Shown piece by piece: positions 43,567-51,914 of a stretch of DNA of 53,779 nucleotides. The first letter of the stretch is position 1. The number at the start of each line of letters is the position of its first letter. The stretch comes from an uncultured Collinsella sp. (GTDB taxonomy: Bacteria; Actinomycetota; Coriobacteriia; Coriobacteriales; Coriobacteriaceae): positions 1-53,779 of the forward strand of contig URAD01000011.1 of NCBI GenBank assembly GCA_900545745.1. The letters are read 5' to 3'. The position numbers were made by a program, and so were the translations under genes. A model generated the notes under the pieces. That model saw only the letters and a program-made list of their open reading frames with translations. It made no database searches and was not told where the DNA came from.

Positions 43567-43593
43567 CCTGCCAAAAAGGGACAGGTTTATTTT
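43565..43593 (+). promoter_or_regulatory. Short hairpin with T-rich tail between ATPase and helicase
   Basis: AACCTG (43565-43570) pairs with CAGGTT (43582-43587) around an 11-nt loop, followed by TATTTTGG. It overlaps the ATPase stop codon. It may lower helicase expression as a weak attenuator, or be a short dispersed palindrome. Confidence 0.35.
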
Positions 43594-43682
43594 GGCTGGT
43601 TTTATCTGGGCAAACGTCGAGGCAGTAATGCAGCAAGCCACTGCCCACCGCGTTGAGAGATTCGTTTTTGAAAGGAGGCCCC

Positions 43683-46127
43683 GTGAACGCCTTTGACCGC
43701 TACGCCCCGTTTATCCAAGACTTCATCTACTCCCACGATTGGGAGAGTCTACGCTCCATCCAGGTTGCAGCAGCTGATGCCATCTTTAACACGCAAGATA
43801 ATGTGCTCCTGACGGCATCCACGGCTTCTGGCAAAACCGAGGCAGCCTTCTTTCCCATCCTGACCGAGTTTTGGGAGAACCCGCCCGCGAGCGTGGGCGC
43901 CCTCTACATCGGCCCCCTCAAAGCGCTCATCAATGATCAGTTCGTCCGCCTCAACGACCTCTGCGAAGAAGCCGACATCCCCGTCTGGCACTGGCATGGC
44001 GATGTCTCGCAGTCGCACAAGGCCAAGCTCATCAAAAAACCGAGCGGCATCTTGCAGATTACGCCCGAGTCACTCGAGGCGCTCTTAATCCATAAGCACA
44101 TGGCGATCCCGCGCATGTTCTGCGACCTGCGCTATGTGGTCATCGACGAGGTCCATTCGCTCATGCGCGGCGACCGTGGCGGGCAGACGCTCTGCCTTAT
44201 CGAACGACTCTCGCGCATGGCCGGCGTGCAGCCTCGCCGCATTGGCCTTTCGGCCACCATCGGCGACCCCGAGCGCACGGGCGCTTTTCTCTCACAGGGA
44301 ACGGGGCGCGACTGCGTTATCCCCCGCTTTGAAGAACCGCGCCGCGTGTGGCGTATCTCCATGGAACACTTCTACAACTCGGGTCCCCAGGCACAGCAGC
44401 GAGGATTCGAGAGCATGGGTCCTCAAGAGGCCGAAGTGCTTGCATGCGAGCGCATTGAGGCAGCGGCATCCGCGGCGCTGCCCGCATCCGGACAAGACAT
44501 GCGCCACAGTGGACAGCTCACACAGGAGGAGCGCCGTCAACGTCGTGAGCGGGCACGGGGCGAGGCTACCTCCAGGGATCGCCGCACTTCGTCGGCCCCC
44601 GAGGGCGAAGTCGACATCCCCCGAGCACCCGAACAGGCATTACTCAACCCCACCGACACGGCGCCAGACAACGCCGACCCCGGCATGGGCTATATCTTTG
44701 AGCACACACGCGGCCGCAAGTGCCTGGTCTTTGCCAACTCGCGCGAGGAGGCAGAGGCCGTGTGCTCCATGCTGCGCAGCTACTGCGAGAGCCGGCACGA
44801 GCCCGACCGCTTTCTCATCCACCACGGCAATCTTTCAGCATCGCTGCGCGAGACGGCAGAAGAGCTCATGCGCGATGAGGAGCAGGCACAGACAACCGTC
44901 ACCACATCTACACTGGAGCTCGGTATCGATATCGGCCGTCTGGAGCGTGCGTTTCAGATCGACGCGCCGTTTACCGTCAGCTCCTTTTTGCAGCGAATGG
45001 GCCGCACGGGGCGCCGCGATCTTCCGCCCGAGATGTGGTTTGTCATGCGCGAGGAAGAACCCGAGCCGCGCACGATGATGCCCGAGACCATTCCGTGGAA
45101 GCTCCTGCAGGGCATCGCGCTCGTACAACTCTATCGCGAGGAAAAGTGGGTCGAGCCACCCGAACTCGATCGACTCCCCTACAGCCTGCTCTACCACCAG
45201 ACTATGTCGACGCTTGCCAGCACCGGCGAACTCACGCCGGCAGAGCTTGCCCAGCGCGTGCTCACACTCAGCTATTTCCATCGCATCTCGGCCGATGACT
45301 ATCGCGTGTTGCTGCGTCACCTCATTAAGATCGACCATATCCAAGTCGCCGAGGGCGGCGGGCTCATCGTGGGCCTCGCGGGCGAGCGCATCATTAACAA
45401 CTTTAAGTTCTACGCTGTGTTCCAGGAAAACGAGGAGTTCACCGTTCGCAGTGAGTCGGCCGAGTTGGGCACGATCGTCAATCCGCCACCGCCCGGTGAG
45501 CGCATCGCCATCGCCGGACACTGCTGGATTGTCGAGGAAGTGGACTGGAAGCGCCACACCGTCTTTGCCACGCAGGTCAAGGGCCGGGTGCCGGCCTACT
45601 TTGGCGACTGCCCCGGTGATATCAATACACACGTACTCGAGCGCATGCGCAAGGCGCTCAACGAGCACGCAGCATATCCTTACCTTATGGGTAACGCACG
45701 GGCCCGCCTTGCGCAGGCTCGTCATACCGCCGAGATTTCGGGCGCGGGAACCAAGCCGCTCATTAACCTGGGCGGCGACACCTGGGTGCTCTTCCCCTGG
45801 TTGGGAAGCTACGCCTTTTTGGCGCTCGAGCGCATACTCAAGATTAAGTGTGCCGCTGAACTGGGCCTTCGCGGACTCGACCCGTCACGTCCGTACTTTA
45901 TGCAGTTTAAGATGAAGGCCGACGAGGAGACGTTCTTTGAGGTGCTCGCCGCCGAGGCCGAGAAGGACTTCGATCCCATCGAGCTCGTCTATCCCGGCGA
46001 GGTGCCTTACTTTGACCGCTACGACGAGTTTGTTCCCGAAGAGCTCGTGCGCAAGGGCTTTGCCGAAGGCGTGCTCGACATCGAAGACATGAAGCAGCGC
46101 GTTCTCGGCTGGCGCGACCACGCCTAA
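43683..46127 (+). CDS. Lhr/BrxHI-like SF2 DNA helicase
   Basis: This 814-residue superfamily 2 helicase has motif I TASTASGKT (44-52), DEVH (155-158), SAT in LSATIGDPERTG, and motif VI QRMGRTGRRD. A charged insert (about 245-325, rich in Glu, Arg and Ser) separates the two RecA lobes. The C-terminal 300 residues carry a winged-helix/Lhr-core-like region. The nearest named relatives are the Lhr-like helicases (BrxHI) found in BREX type 2-like loci. The start is GTG at 43683, five bases after AAAGGAGG. It is the third gene of the TerB_N-BrxD-helicase cassette. 3'-5' unwinding is expected from the family. Confidence 0.9.
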   Translation: MNAFDRYAPFIQDFIYSHDWESLRSIQVAAADAIFNTQDNVLLTASTASGKTEAAFFPILTEFWENPPASVGALYIGPLKALINDQFVRLNDLCEEADIPVWHWHGDVSQSHKAKLIKKPSGILQITPESLEALLIHKHMAIPRMFCDLRYVVIDEVHSLMRGDRGGQTLCLIERLSRMAGVQPRRIGLSATIGDPERTGAFLSQGTGRDCVIPRFEEPRRVWRISMEHFYNSGPQAQQRGFESMGPQEAEVLACERIEAAASAALPASGQDMRHSGQLTQEERRQRRERARGEATSRDRRTSSAPEGEVDIPRAPEQALLNPTDTAPDNADPGMGYIFEHTRGRKCLVFANSREEAEAVCSMLRSYCESRHEPDRFLIHHGNLSASLRETAEELMRDEEQAQTTVTTSTLELGIDIGRLERAFQIDAPFTVSSFLQRMGRTGRRDLPPEMWFVMREEEPEPRTMMPETIPWKLLQGIALVQLYREEKWVEPPELDRLPYSLLYHQTMSTLASTGELTPAELAQRVLTLSYFHRISADDYRVLLRHLIKIDHIQVAEGGGLIVGLAGERIINNFKFYAVFQENEEFTVRSESAELGTIVNPPPPGERIAIAGHCWIVEEVDWKRHTVFATQVKGRVPAYFGDCPGDINTHVLERMRKALNEHAAYPYLMGNARARLAQARHTAEISGAGTKPLINLGGDTWVLFPWLGSYAFLALERILKIKCAAELGLRGLDPSRPYFMQFKMKADEETFFEVLAAEAEKDFDPIELVYPGEVPYFDRYDEFVPEELVRKGFAEGVLDIEDMKQRVLGWRDHA

Positions 46128-46153
46128 GACCAGTCTTTTTGGGACGGAGAGAC

Positions 46154-47032
46154 CTATTTGTCGTGAAGGACGGTGCCGAGGAAGTCGGTGTCGAAGGGCA
46201 CGGCTTCGGCAAAGGCGTAGTCGCCGTCGCTGGCGATGAGCAGGTAGTTCTCCTCGCCGCCGAACTCCGCATCGCCACAGGGGACCACCCAAACATGGGC
46301 GAATACCTCAAGTGCCGTGGCAGCGCAGTCGCGCAGGAACGTCACATCGCTCCCCTCGTTTGCGCTCACGATATTGGCCACGTAGACACCCCCGGGGTTC
46401 AGGCTGCCCCGCACCAGGCGCAGCGCCTCAACGGTCGCCAGCTCACGCACGGGCTCGGCACCGCCAAAGCAATCGCTCACGACCACGTCGTAACGGCGAT
46501 GGCCCACGCTCGTCACGCCCAGGTACGAACGCGCCTCGGCGGTAATCACCCGTAGGCGATCGCCCGCCGCGCGCTCCAGCTCGTCTAGGTAGAACCAGCG
46601 GCGCGCCAGGCGCGTAATCTCTCCGTCATACTCGATGACGTCCATGCGCAAGCCCTCGTGCGACATCAGGGCGAATTTAGGATAGGCAAACCCGCCGCCG
46701 CCCAGCATAAGCATGCGGTCGATACCGTGACCATAAGCGTCGCGCATCGCATCCTCGGCCTCAAACACGTCGTCAAACGCGCGATAGTACGCAAAGACGA
46801 GCTCCGCCCAGCGCTCGCCAACGTAGCTTGCACTTTGGTAGACGCCGCCTTGCACCAATACGCGGACTTCGTCGCCACCCTCGTCGTGCACGCGTTTCAC
46901 ACGCGCCAACCCATTGCGGGTTCGCGCAACCTGCAGACAGGCAGCACGAACAGCGACAGCGGCCGCACCAAGCGCCGCGGCTCCCAGAGCAACGCCGGCA
47001 ACGACGCCGGAAGAAACACTCGGCTTGTTCAT
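46154..47032 (-). CDS. Spermidine synthase-like methyltransferase with N-terminal membrane helix
   Basis: This 292-residue protein begins with one hydrophobic helix (about 8-31, Ala/Val-rich) and continues as a Rossmann-fold protein like spermidine synthase. It has LMLGGGGFAYPKF (SAM/dcSAM loop), DVIEYDGEITRLA and YDVVVSDCFGGAEPV. The aminopropyl-acceptor loop of true synthases is not recognisable, so a membrane-bound methyltransferase-like enzyme is more likely. The ATG follows the elp3 stop directly (TAA-ATG), so both genes are co-translated. Confidence 0.78.
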   Translation of the reverse strand: MNKPSVSSGVVAGVALGAAALGAAAVAVRAACLQVARTRNGLARVKRVHDEGGDEVRVLVQGGVYQSASYVGERWAELVFAYYRAFDDVFEAEDAMRDAYGHGIDRMLMLGGGGFAYPKFALMSHEGLRMDVIEYDGEITRLARRWFYLDELERAAGDRLRVITAEARSYLGVTSVGHRRYDVVVSDCFGGAEPVRELATVEALRLVRGSLNPGGVYVANIVSANEGSDVTFLRDCAATALEVFAHVWVVPCGDAEFGGEENYLLIASDGDYAFAEAVPFDTDFLGTVLHDK

Positions 47033-48940
47033 TTAGAGCTCCTTTTGCAGATAGAGTCCGTGGTCGTAGAAACCCAAATGGCGATAGTACTCGCGCGTAC
47101 CGATCGCGCTGATCACGTTGATACGCGTATAACCCGCATCCCGGGCAATCTCGCACGCACGCTCTACGAGCAAACGCCCCAACCCGTGATGCTGTGCCGC
47201 CTGGCCTTGATCCCCCACGCGCGCCGCCATGCCATACACGTGTACCTCGCGAATCATCGCCTCGTCCGGCATCGTCGGCAACTCGTCCGCATGTGTGGCA
47301 ACAAAAGTACGATCGGGCAGCGACAGGCGCAAAAAACCCGCGATCTTGCCCTGCGGCGTCACCCACTGCAAAAAGCGCTCGTGCGTCACCGGCGTCTCGT
47401 ACGCCACCTCCTCGTCAAGGGTCAGCTCATCCAAGTCGGCACCCGCCGTGCTGATCTCGCGATAGCGAATCTCACGCACCGTCGCGCCTTCCCCACGAGC
47501 AGCCAAGCGGTTTTCGACGAGCTGACGCAGGTTGGGCTTCTTGTTGCCCACCATGATGTCATCGGAGCTAAAGTCGCGGATCATGCGACTGATACGGCAG
47601 AACGCCGGCGTCACCACGATGTCGTCGGCCAACACATCGAGCAGCTCTTCCTCGGAATAGGGGCGCCACTCGCCGCGCTCATAGCAGCCCACCAGACGCG
47701 AGCCCTCGATGAGCGCACACGGATAGACTTTGACCTCGTCGGGCATAAAGGCCCCTTCGGTCATAAAGCGCTCGTAGTCGCGCTTGTCCCCCTCGGGTGT
47801 GGCGCCCAGCAAGTTGAGCATAAAATGAGCGTGGATCTTAAAGCCAAACAGGCGCGCGAGCGAAAACGCCCGCTCGATCTGCGCCACCGAAATGCGGCGC
47901 TCGTTGATATCGAGCAAATGTTGGTCGAGACTCTGAATACCCATCTGGATCTTGGTGCAGCCCAGGCGGCGGATGAGCGTGAGGGCCTGCGGCGTTACGG
48001 CATCGGGGCGCGTCTCGATAACGAGTCCCACCACGCGATGCTTCGCCGTCTCGTTGATTCGTTGCTGCCGCTCGAGCTCTTCCATCGTTGCTGTCTGCCA
48101 CACGGCGACCTCGCCCCACGGCGTACCGGGGCCGTACAGACGACGCGCTGCGCGGTTATAGCCGCCCACGGCAGCATCCACACGCTCCTGCTCGTCGACA
48201 ACGCCGGCAGCAAGCTCAGCCTCGTCTGTCGCAATGCCGGCAGCCCGATAGCGCCCGCGGCGCCCTGTTACCACCGGCGGCAGGGCATCGGCGGGAGCGT
48301 CATCAAGCAGGCGCCCCGCCTCGGCACGACTGATGCCCGGACGCGCCAACATGGGGTTTGCCGCAACGCCGGCGACGGCATCGTCATTGAGCGCACGGAA
48401 AAGCTCCGACATAAACCATGCCTGATACCCTTGCGGATAGTCACTCCAGGTGCCACCGAGCACGATAAGCTCTATCTTGTCGGTCGCATGACCCATCTGC
48501 GAAAGCGCCGTCAAACGGGCACTCACCTGCAGATACGGATCGAAGCAGTTTTGCTCCGCACGGGCACACGCCGGCTCAGCGTGCAGATAGCTCTTGGGCA
48601 TGCGCAGGTCGTTGGGGCAAAACAGGCAATCGCCCGAGCACGGCCACGGCTTGGTGATGACGGTAATAGTCGCCACGCCCGAAGCCGTGCGGCGCGGCTT
48701 CATGCGCAACACCTGCAGCAGTTGACGCTCCAACTCGGCATCAACATTCCAGGCAGCCCACCGAGTCGGCTCCTCACGTTTAACCCGCTGGTAGAACGGC
48801 AACAGACGGCGCTTGGCCAAATCGCGTTTGTCGGCACCCTCACGGCGCGCCTCGGCATGTATCAGTTTGACGAGCGCTTTGTCATCCACGGTCTCGCCGC
48901 GACGCAGAGCCTCGAGTATGTTCAAGATAATCTGTTCCAT
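47033..48940 (-). CDS. elp3: Bacterial Elp3: radical SAM / GNAT tRNA U34 modification enzyme
   Basis: Elp3 adds a carboxymethyl group to wobble uridine 34 of tRNA. The radical SAM motif is C101-x3-C105-x2-C108 (CSGDCLFC). Core stretches are KIELIVLGGTWSDYP, GLVIETRPDAV, GCTKIQMGIQSLD and MLNLLGATPEGD. The C-terminal GNAT acetyltransferase has EVHVYGMAARVGDQG and HHGLGRLLVERA. At 635 residues it is longer than short bacterial forms because of an inserted loop (about 190-285). Elp3 is general in eukaryotes and archaea but patchy in bacteria. The start at 48940 is odd: GGGGG lies only one base before ATG, and a TACAAT box six bases further up would place the transcription start at the ATG. Confidence 0.92.
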   Translation of the reverse strand: MEQIILNILEALRRGETVDDKALVKLIHAEARREGADKRDLAKRRLLPFYQRVKREEPTRWAAWNVDAELERQLLQVLRMKPRRTASGVATITVITKPWPCSGDCLFCPNDLRMPKSYLHAEPACARAEQNCFDPYLQVSARLTALSQMGHATDKIELIVLGGTWSDYPQGYQAWFMSELFRALNDDAVAGVAANPMLARPGISRAEAGRLLDDAPADALPPVVTGRRGRYRAAGIATDEAELAAGVVDEQERVDAAVGGYNRAARRLYGPGTPWGEVAVWQTATMEELERQQRINETAKHRVVGLVIETRPDAVTPQALTLIRRLGCTKIQMGIQSLDQHLLDINERRISVAQIERAFSLARLFGFKIHAHFMLNLLGATPEGDKRDYERFMTEGAFMPDEVKVYPCALIEGSRLVGCYERGEWRPYSEEELLDVLADDIVVTPAFCRISRMIRDFSSDDIMVGNKKPNLRQLVENRLAARGEGATVREIRYREISTAGADLDELTLDEEVAYETPVTHERFLQWVTPQGKIAGFLRLSLPDRTFVATHADELPTMPDEAMIREVHVYGMAARVGDQGQAAQHHGLGRLLVERACEIARDAGYTRINVISAIGTREYYRHLGFYDHGLYLQKEL

Positions 48941-48958
48941 GCCCCCATTGTAAAGGCA

Positions 48959-48992
48959 AAGGCGCCGGAGCCGATCTCGGCTTCGGCGCCTT
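48959..48992. terminator. Strong hairpin between DUF4097 gene and elp3
   Basis: Two 16-nt arms (48959-48974 and 48977-48992) pair almost perfectly around a 2-nt gap; the one mismatch is a G-U pair on the plus strand. It lies 45 nt past the DUF4097 stop on the minus strand. The T-rich tail (TTTGCCTTT) is moderate. It probably ends the XRE-DUF4097 message. Confidence 0.65.
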
Positions 48993-49036
48993 CATCAAAC
49001 AGCGCGTCTATATCTTCGCCTAGGCTTTCGTCTGCC

Positions 49037-49939
49037 TCAATACTCCGAATCAAACGACATGTCGCCCGAACCGACCTCAAAACGATACGTGGCAGACTTG
49101 TCACCGTTATCGAATTCAAGATTCAAAATGGTCTCGCCGTCGTAGCCAAGCGGAAGGAAATCGCTCTCGAAGTCGCCGCTGCCCAAGGTGAGGCTCGCCT
49201 TAAAGCCCGTCGAGTTCGGAACCGTTATCTCCACATCGCCCGAGCCCACACTCACGTCCATCGACTTCGTGGGGGCCGGGTAAAGCTCGAACGTCACATC
49301 GCCCGAACCGACCTCGGCATTCAGGGTATCGGTCACGGTGCCCGTAAACTCAACGTCTCCCGAGTCCAGAGTCAGGTTGAGGTCATGACACGCAATGCCC
49401 GCGACCGTCAGATCACCCGATCCTACATTCGCTGTAATGCCCACCATGTTATCGGCAACTTTGCGCGGCAGTTCGACGGTAACCGTGCGGTCAATGGCGC
49501 GCTCGTCATCGCAATCGAACTGGCGAATCTTGAGCGTAGAGCCCTTGATTTCGGCCAGGTTCTGGGTTGCCGCATCGAAGGCAACGGTCCCCGTTGCCAC
49601 GCGACCGCTTTCAATCACGCGCACTGGCCCGCCGGAGACGTGTTTGACCTCCACCGTGCCCGACGTCACGTCCAAGTCAAGCGATGTGAACGCGTCGGCA
49701 TCAAACGTTTCGCTCGAAAGCTGTTGAGGCCGAGCGGAATAGTTACCGCTATCCAAAAGATCGTCCTCGTCAAGCGCATCGTCCATACCAGACAAGCCGG
49801 ATACAACATCGTCGAGATCCCACGGACCATCAAAATGAATCAATGTCCGCGAAATGCCAAAGACAAGTCCGATGATGAGCACGAACGCTCCGATGCCGAC
49901 GCCCAGGCGCAGCCTGGATTCATGCGAAAGCTTCATCAT
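49037..49939 (-). CDS. DUF4097 beta-helix membrane protein
   Basis: This 300-residue protein has one N-terminal membrane helix (GVGIGAFVLIIGLVFGIS) and an extracellular domain built from repeats with a G/D-S-G-D turn (VGSGDLTV, LDSGDVEF, VGSGDVTF, VGSGDVEI, LGSGDFES, VGSGDMSF). This is the DUF4097 putative adhesin/beta-helix pattern. It starts inside the stop of the XRE regulator gene (ATGA overlap), and the pair is a common layout in Gram-positive bacteria where the regulator senses an envelope state. The exact function is unknown. Confidence 0.85.
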   Translation of the reverse strand: MMKLSHESRLRLGVGIGAFVLIIGLVFGISRTLIHFDGPWDLDDVVSGLSGMDDALDEDDLLDSGNYSARPQQLSSETFDADAFTSLDLDVTSGTVEVKHVSGGPVRVIESGRVATGTVAFDAATQNLAEIKGSTLKIRQFDCDDERAIDRTVTVELPRKVADNMVGITANVGSGDLTVAGIACHDLNLTLDSGDVEFTGTVTDTLNAEVGSGDVTFELYPAPTKSMDVSVGSGDVEITVPNSTGFKASLTLGSGDFESDFLPLGYDGETILNLEFDNGDKSATYRFEVGSGDMSFDSEY

Positions 49940-50658
49940 TCGTCACCCTCTTTGGCACATGGCTCAGCGGTGACCGCGGTAGCCACGTCAGCATCAGGTT
50001 CCGCAGAAGTATCCTTCCCCTGGGCCTTGACCGCCACCGACGCCGGACCAACCTGAATATCCTCGCGCGCCCAATCGCCATCAAGCGCACGCGCCACCCA
50101 GTGATAGATAGGGATCGTAAAGAAGATCAGCGCGGCAAAGGGGCCGGCACCAAACAGGAACATCAGCAAAAAGAACAGCAGCCAGCACACGGCCCAATAC
50201 GGGAACGACTGGAACGGGCCCTTCACCGGAGTCGAGCCAACCGCGGTGCCACTCGTCGCCTGCGCCGTAGCGGCATTAGCGGCCTGTGCACTCCAGCTTG
50301 CCGCTTGCGCCGCCTTGGCCGCAGCATCGCTTGCCTGTGTTGCCGCCTCGGTAGCTCGTGCCGCCGCCTCATGGGTACGGGCGCGCTCTGCCGCCTCGGC
50401 CTCGCGCTGGCGGGCGCGGTCCTCGTTCTCAAATTCGATATCGTCCTCGATCTCGTCGCTCGGATTGAGCAGCTCGTCCAGACTCACGCCATAGAGCTTG
50501 GCGAGCGAAATCAGGTTCTCGGTATCGGGCGAGCTCTCCGCACGCTCCCATTTACTGACCGCCTGACGCGACAGGCCCAGCTTTCGCGCCAGCCCCTCTT
50601 GACTAAAACCCTTGCTGCGACGAAGGTCGGCGAGCCGCTGCGCAGTTTCTACATTCAT
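49936..50658 (-). CDS. Membrane-bound XRE-family regulator
   Basis: The N-terminal helix-turn-helix (about 5-65: LADLRRSKGFSQEGLARKLG, SRQAVSKWERAESSPDTENL) is a standard Xre/Cro DNA-binding domain. A 70-residue Ala-rich, coiled-coil-like helix follows (about 85-150), then two membrane segments (FPYWAVCWLLFFLLMFLFG and AALIFFTIPIYHWVA) and a short tail. This gives a regulator tethered to the membrane. The ATG at 50658 follows AGGAGG; 240 residues. It is co-translated with the DUF4097 protein, probably its sensor partner. Confidence 0.85.
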   Translation of the reverse strand: MNVETAQRLADLRRSKGFSQEGLARKLGLSRQAVSKWERAESSPDTENLISLAKLYGVSLDELLNPSDEIEDDIEFENEDRARQREAEAAERARTHEAAARATEAATQASDAAAKAAQAASWSAQAANAATAQATSGTAVGSTPVKGPFQSFPYWAVCWLLFFLLMFLFGAGPFAALIFFTIPIYHWVARALDGDWAREDIQVGPASVAVKAQGKDTSAEPDADVATAVTAEPCAKEGDE

Positions 50659-50848
50659 GGTTCCTCCTATGTGATGCCAGCCGTGCCGCCGGACCGATTT
50701 ATTTCTTAAGGCGCCTTGCACAGTTAAAATCTATCCGCCACCGCCAAAAGCATGCCACCTATTCTAGTGAGATTTTTGACAACCGGCGGTTGCGGGTGCA
50801 TATGAGCTGCGGAAATGTGTCCAAACAAAGCAATGACCCGTAGCTTGG

Positions 50849-50892
50849 TTGTCCCCGTTGCTGCGTTAACGGTAGTATGGTCGTACTGTTAA
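50849..50892 (+). promoter_or_regulatory. Promoter with overlapping inverted repeat
   Basis: TTGTCC (50849-50854) and TAGTAT (50873-50878) are spaced 18 bp. An imperfect inverted repeat (TTAACGGTA at 50866-50874 and TACTGTTAA at 50884-50892, eight of nine) covers the -10 box, as a repressor operator would. A second candidate -35, TTGACA at 50776-50781 with CATATG 17 bp on, lies further up. It is upstream of the methyltransferase gene and divergent from the XRE gene. Confidence 0.4.
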
Positions 50893-50924
50893 TTCCGCAC
50901 CGCCAACGGAGGGAGTTCCGCGCC

Positions 50925-51797
50925 GTGAACCGCGATTTCGCCTCATCGCTCATCCAGCTCAATAACACGTTCTATCGCGAACACTCCGCCTCCTTCTCCG
51001 ATACGCGCCAAGCCCCGTGGCCCGGCTGGGTGCGCACCATGGACATTGCGCTCGGGCAGCTCGACGTCGCCACGATCGAGCATCCCGTCCGCGTCTTCGA
51101 TCTTGCCTGCGGCAATATGCGATTCGAGAACTTTGCCGCCGGCGGCGCACTTGCCGCCAAGGGCGTCGACGGCGCAAACCCCTCGGCAGATGCCAGCTGC
51201 CCGTTTGAGTTCTATGGTGTTGACTCGTGTCAGGATTTGGCTATCGATGCGCACGGTCACGCCCTGCGCATTCCCAACCTGCACTTCCAGGAACTCGACG
51301 TGCTCGACGCCCTCATGAAGCTCAACCCCGCCGAGACGCCCGACGTGCTTTTCGACGCCCCGCTCGCCGATATCTCGGTCTGCTTTGGCTTTATGCACCA
51401 CGTGCCGTCGTGCGAGTACCGCGTACGCGTGCTCGACGCCCTGGTGCGGCAGACGCGCCCGGGTGGCATCATCGCCATCAGCTTTTGGGAGTTTATGAAC
51501 GACGAGCGCATGGCGCGCAAGGCCGTTCGAGCCGAAGCCCGCGCCGAGCTCACCCCGCCGTTTGAGGGTTACGATTCCGCGCAGTTTGAAGCCGGCGACC
51601 ACCTCATTGGCTGGCAAAACGACCGCCACGCCTACCGCTACTGCCATCACTTTGACGATCAGCAGATCACCGACCTGGTGCGCGGCGTCCGTACGTTCTA
51701 CAAGAGCGGCGAGGTCCCCGTGCGCGAGCTTGAGCGCTTCCATGCTGACGGTCGCAGCGGCGATCTCAACCGTTATGTGATCCTCAAGCGCCTGTAG
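50925..51797 (+). CDS. Class I SAM-dependent methyltransferase
   Basis: This 290-residue Rossmann methyltransferase has the SAM-binding motif VFDLACGNMRFENF, an acidic loop YGVDSCQDLA, and motif IV-like ISVCFGFMHHVPS followed by RPGGIIAISFWEF. The overall pattern resembles tRNA- or small-molecule-modifying methyltransferases. The substrate is unknown. The start is GTG at 50925, nine bases after GGAGGGAG; a longer reading upstream lacks a ribosome site. trmB follows 117 bp later on the same strand. Confidence 0.85.
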   Translation: MNRDFASSLIQLNNTFYREHSASFSDTRQAPWPGWVRTMDIALGQLDVATIEHPVRVFDLACGNMRFENFAAGGALAAKGVDGANPSADASCPFEFYGVDSCQDLAIDAHGHALRIPNLHFQELDVLDALMKLNPAETPDVLFDAPLADISVCFGFMHHVPSCEYRVRVLDALVRQTRPGGIIAISFWEFMNDERMARKAVRAEARAELTPPFEGYDSAQFEAGDHLIGWQNDRHAYRYCHHFDDQQITDLVRGVRTFYKSGEVPVRELERFHADGRSGDLNRYVILKRL

Positions 51798-51870
51798 GCA
51801 TCGACGACTCGCCGCCGAGCCGTGCCGCGTCTTTCGGGCAAACTATGCCCACCCTTTTCAACCCATTGAC

Positions 51871-51892
51871 GGAACGCGCAGCTATGCGTTCC
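51871..51892 (+). promoter_or_regulatory. Small hairpin before trmB
   Basis: GGAACGC (51871-51877) pairs with GCGTTCC (51886-51892) around an 8-nt loop, 23 nt before the trmB start. TTGACG (51866-51871) overlaps it and could be a -35 box, but no good -10 follows. It has no T-run. Confidence 0.35.
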
Positions 51893-51914
51893 ATATTTAT
51901 GACCAAGGAGCCTC

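Noticed and set aside
40509..46127. Calling the TerB/ATPase/helicase trio a BREX locus
   Set aside because: PglX, PglZ, BrxA, BrxB and the BrxC-size ATPase are all absent within the window, so only the two shared components justify a comparison.
46658..50056. An 1132-codon open frame on the plus strand
   Set aside because: It runs antisense across the methyltransferase, elp3 and DUF4097 genes and shows no domain or ribosome site.
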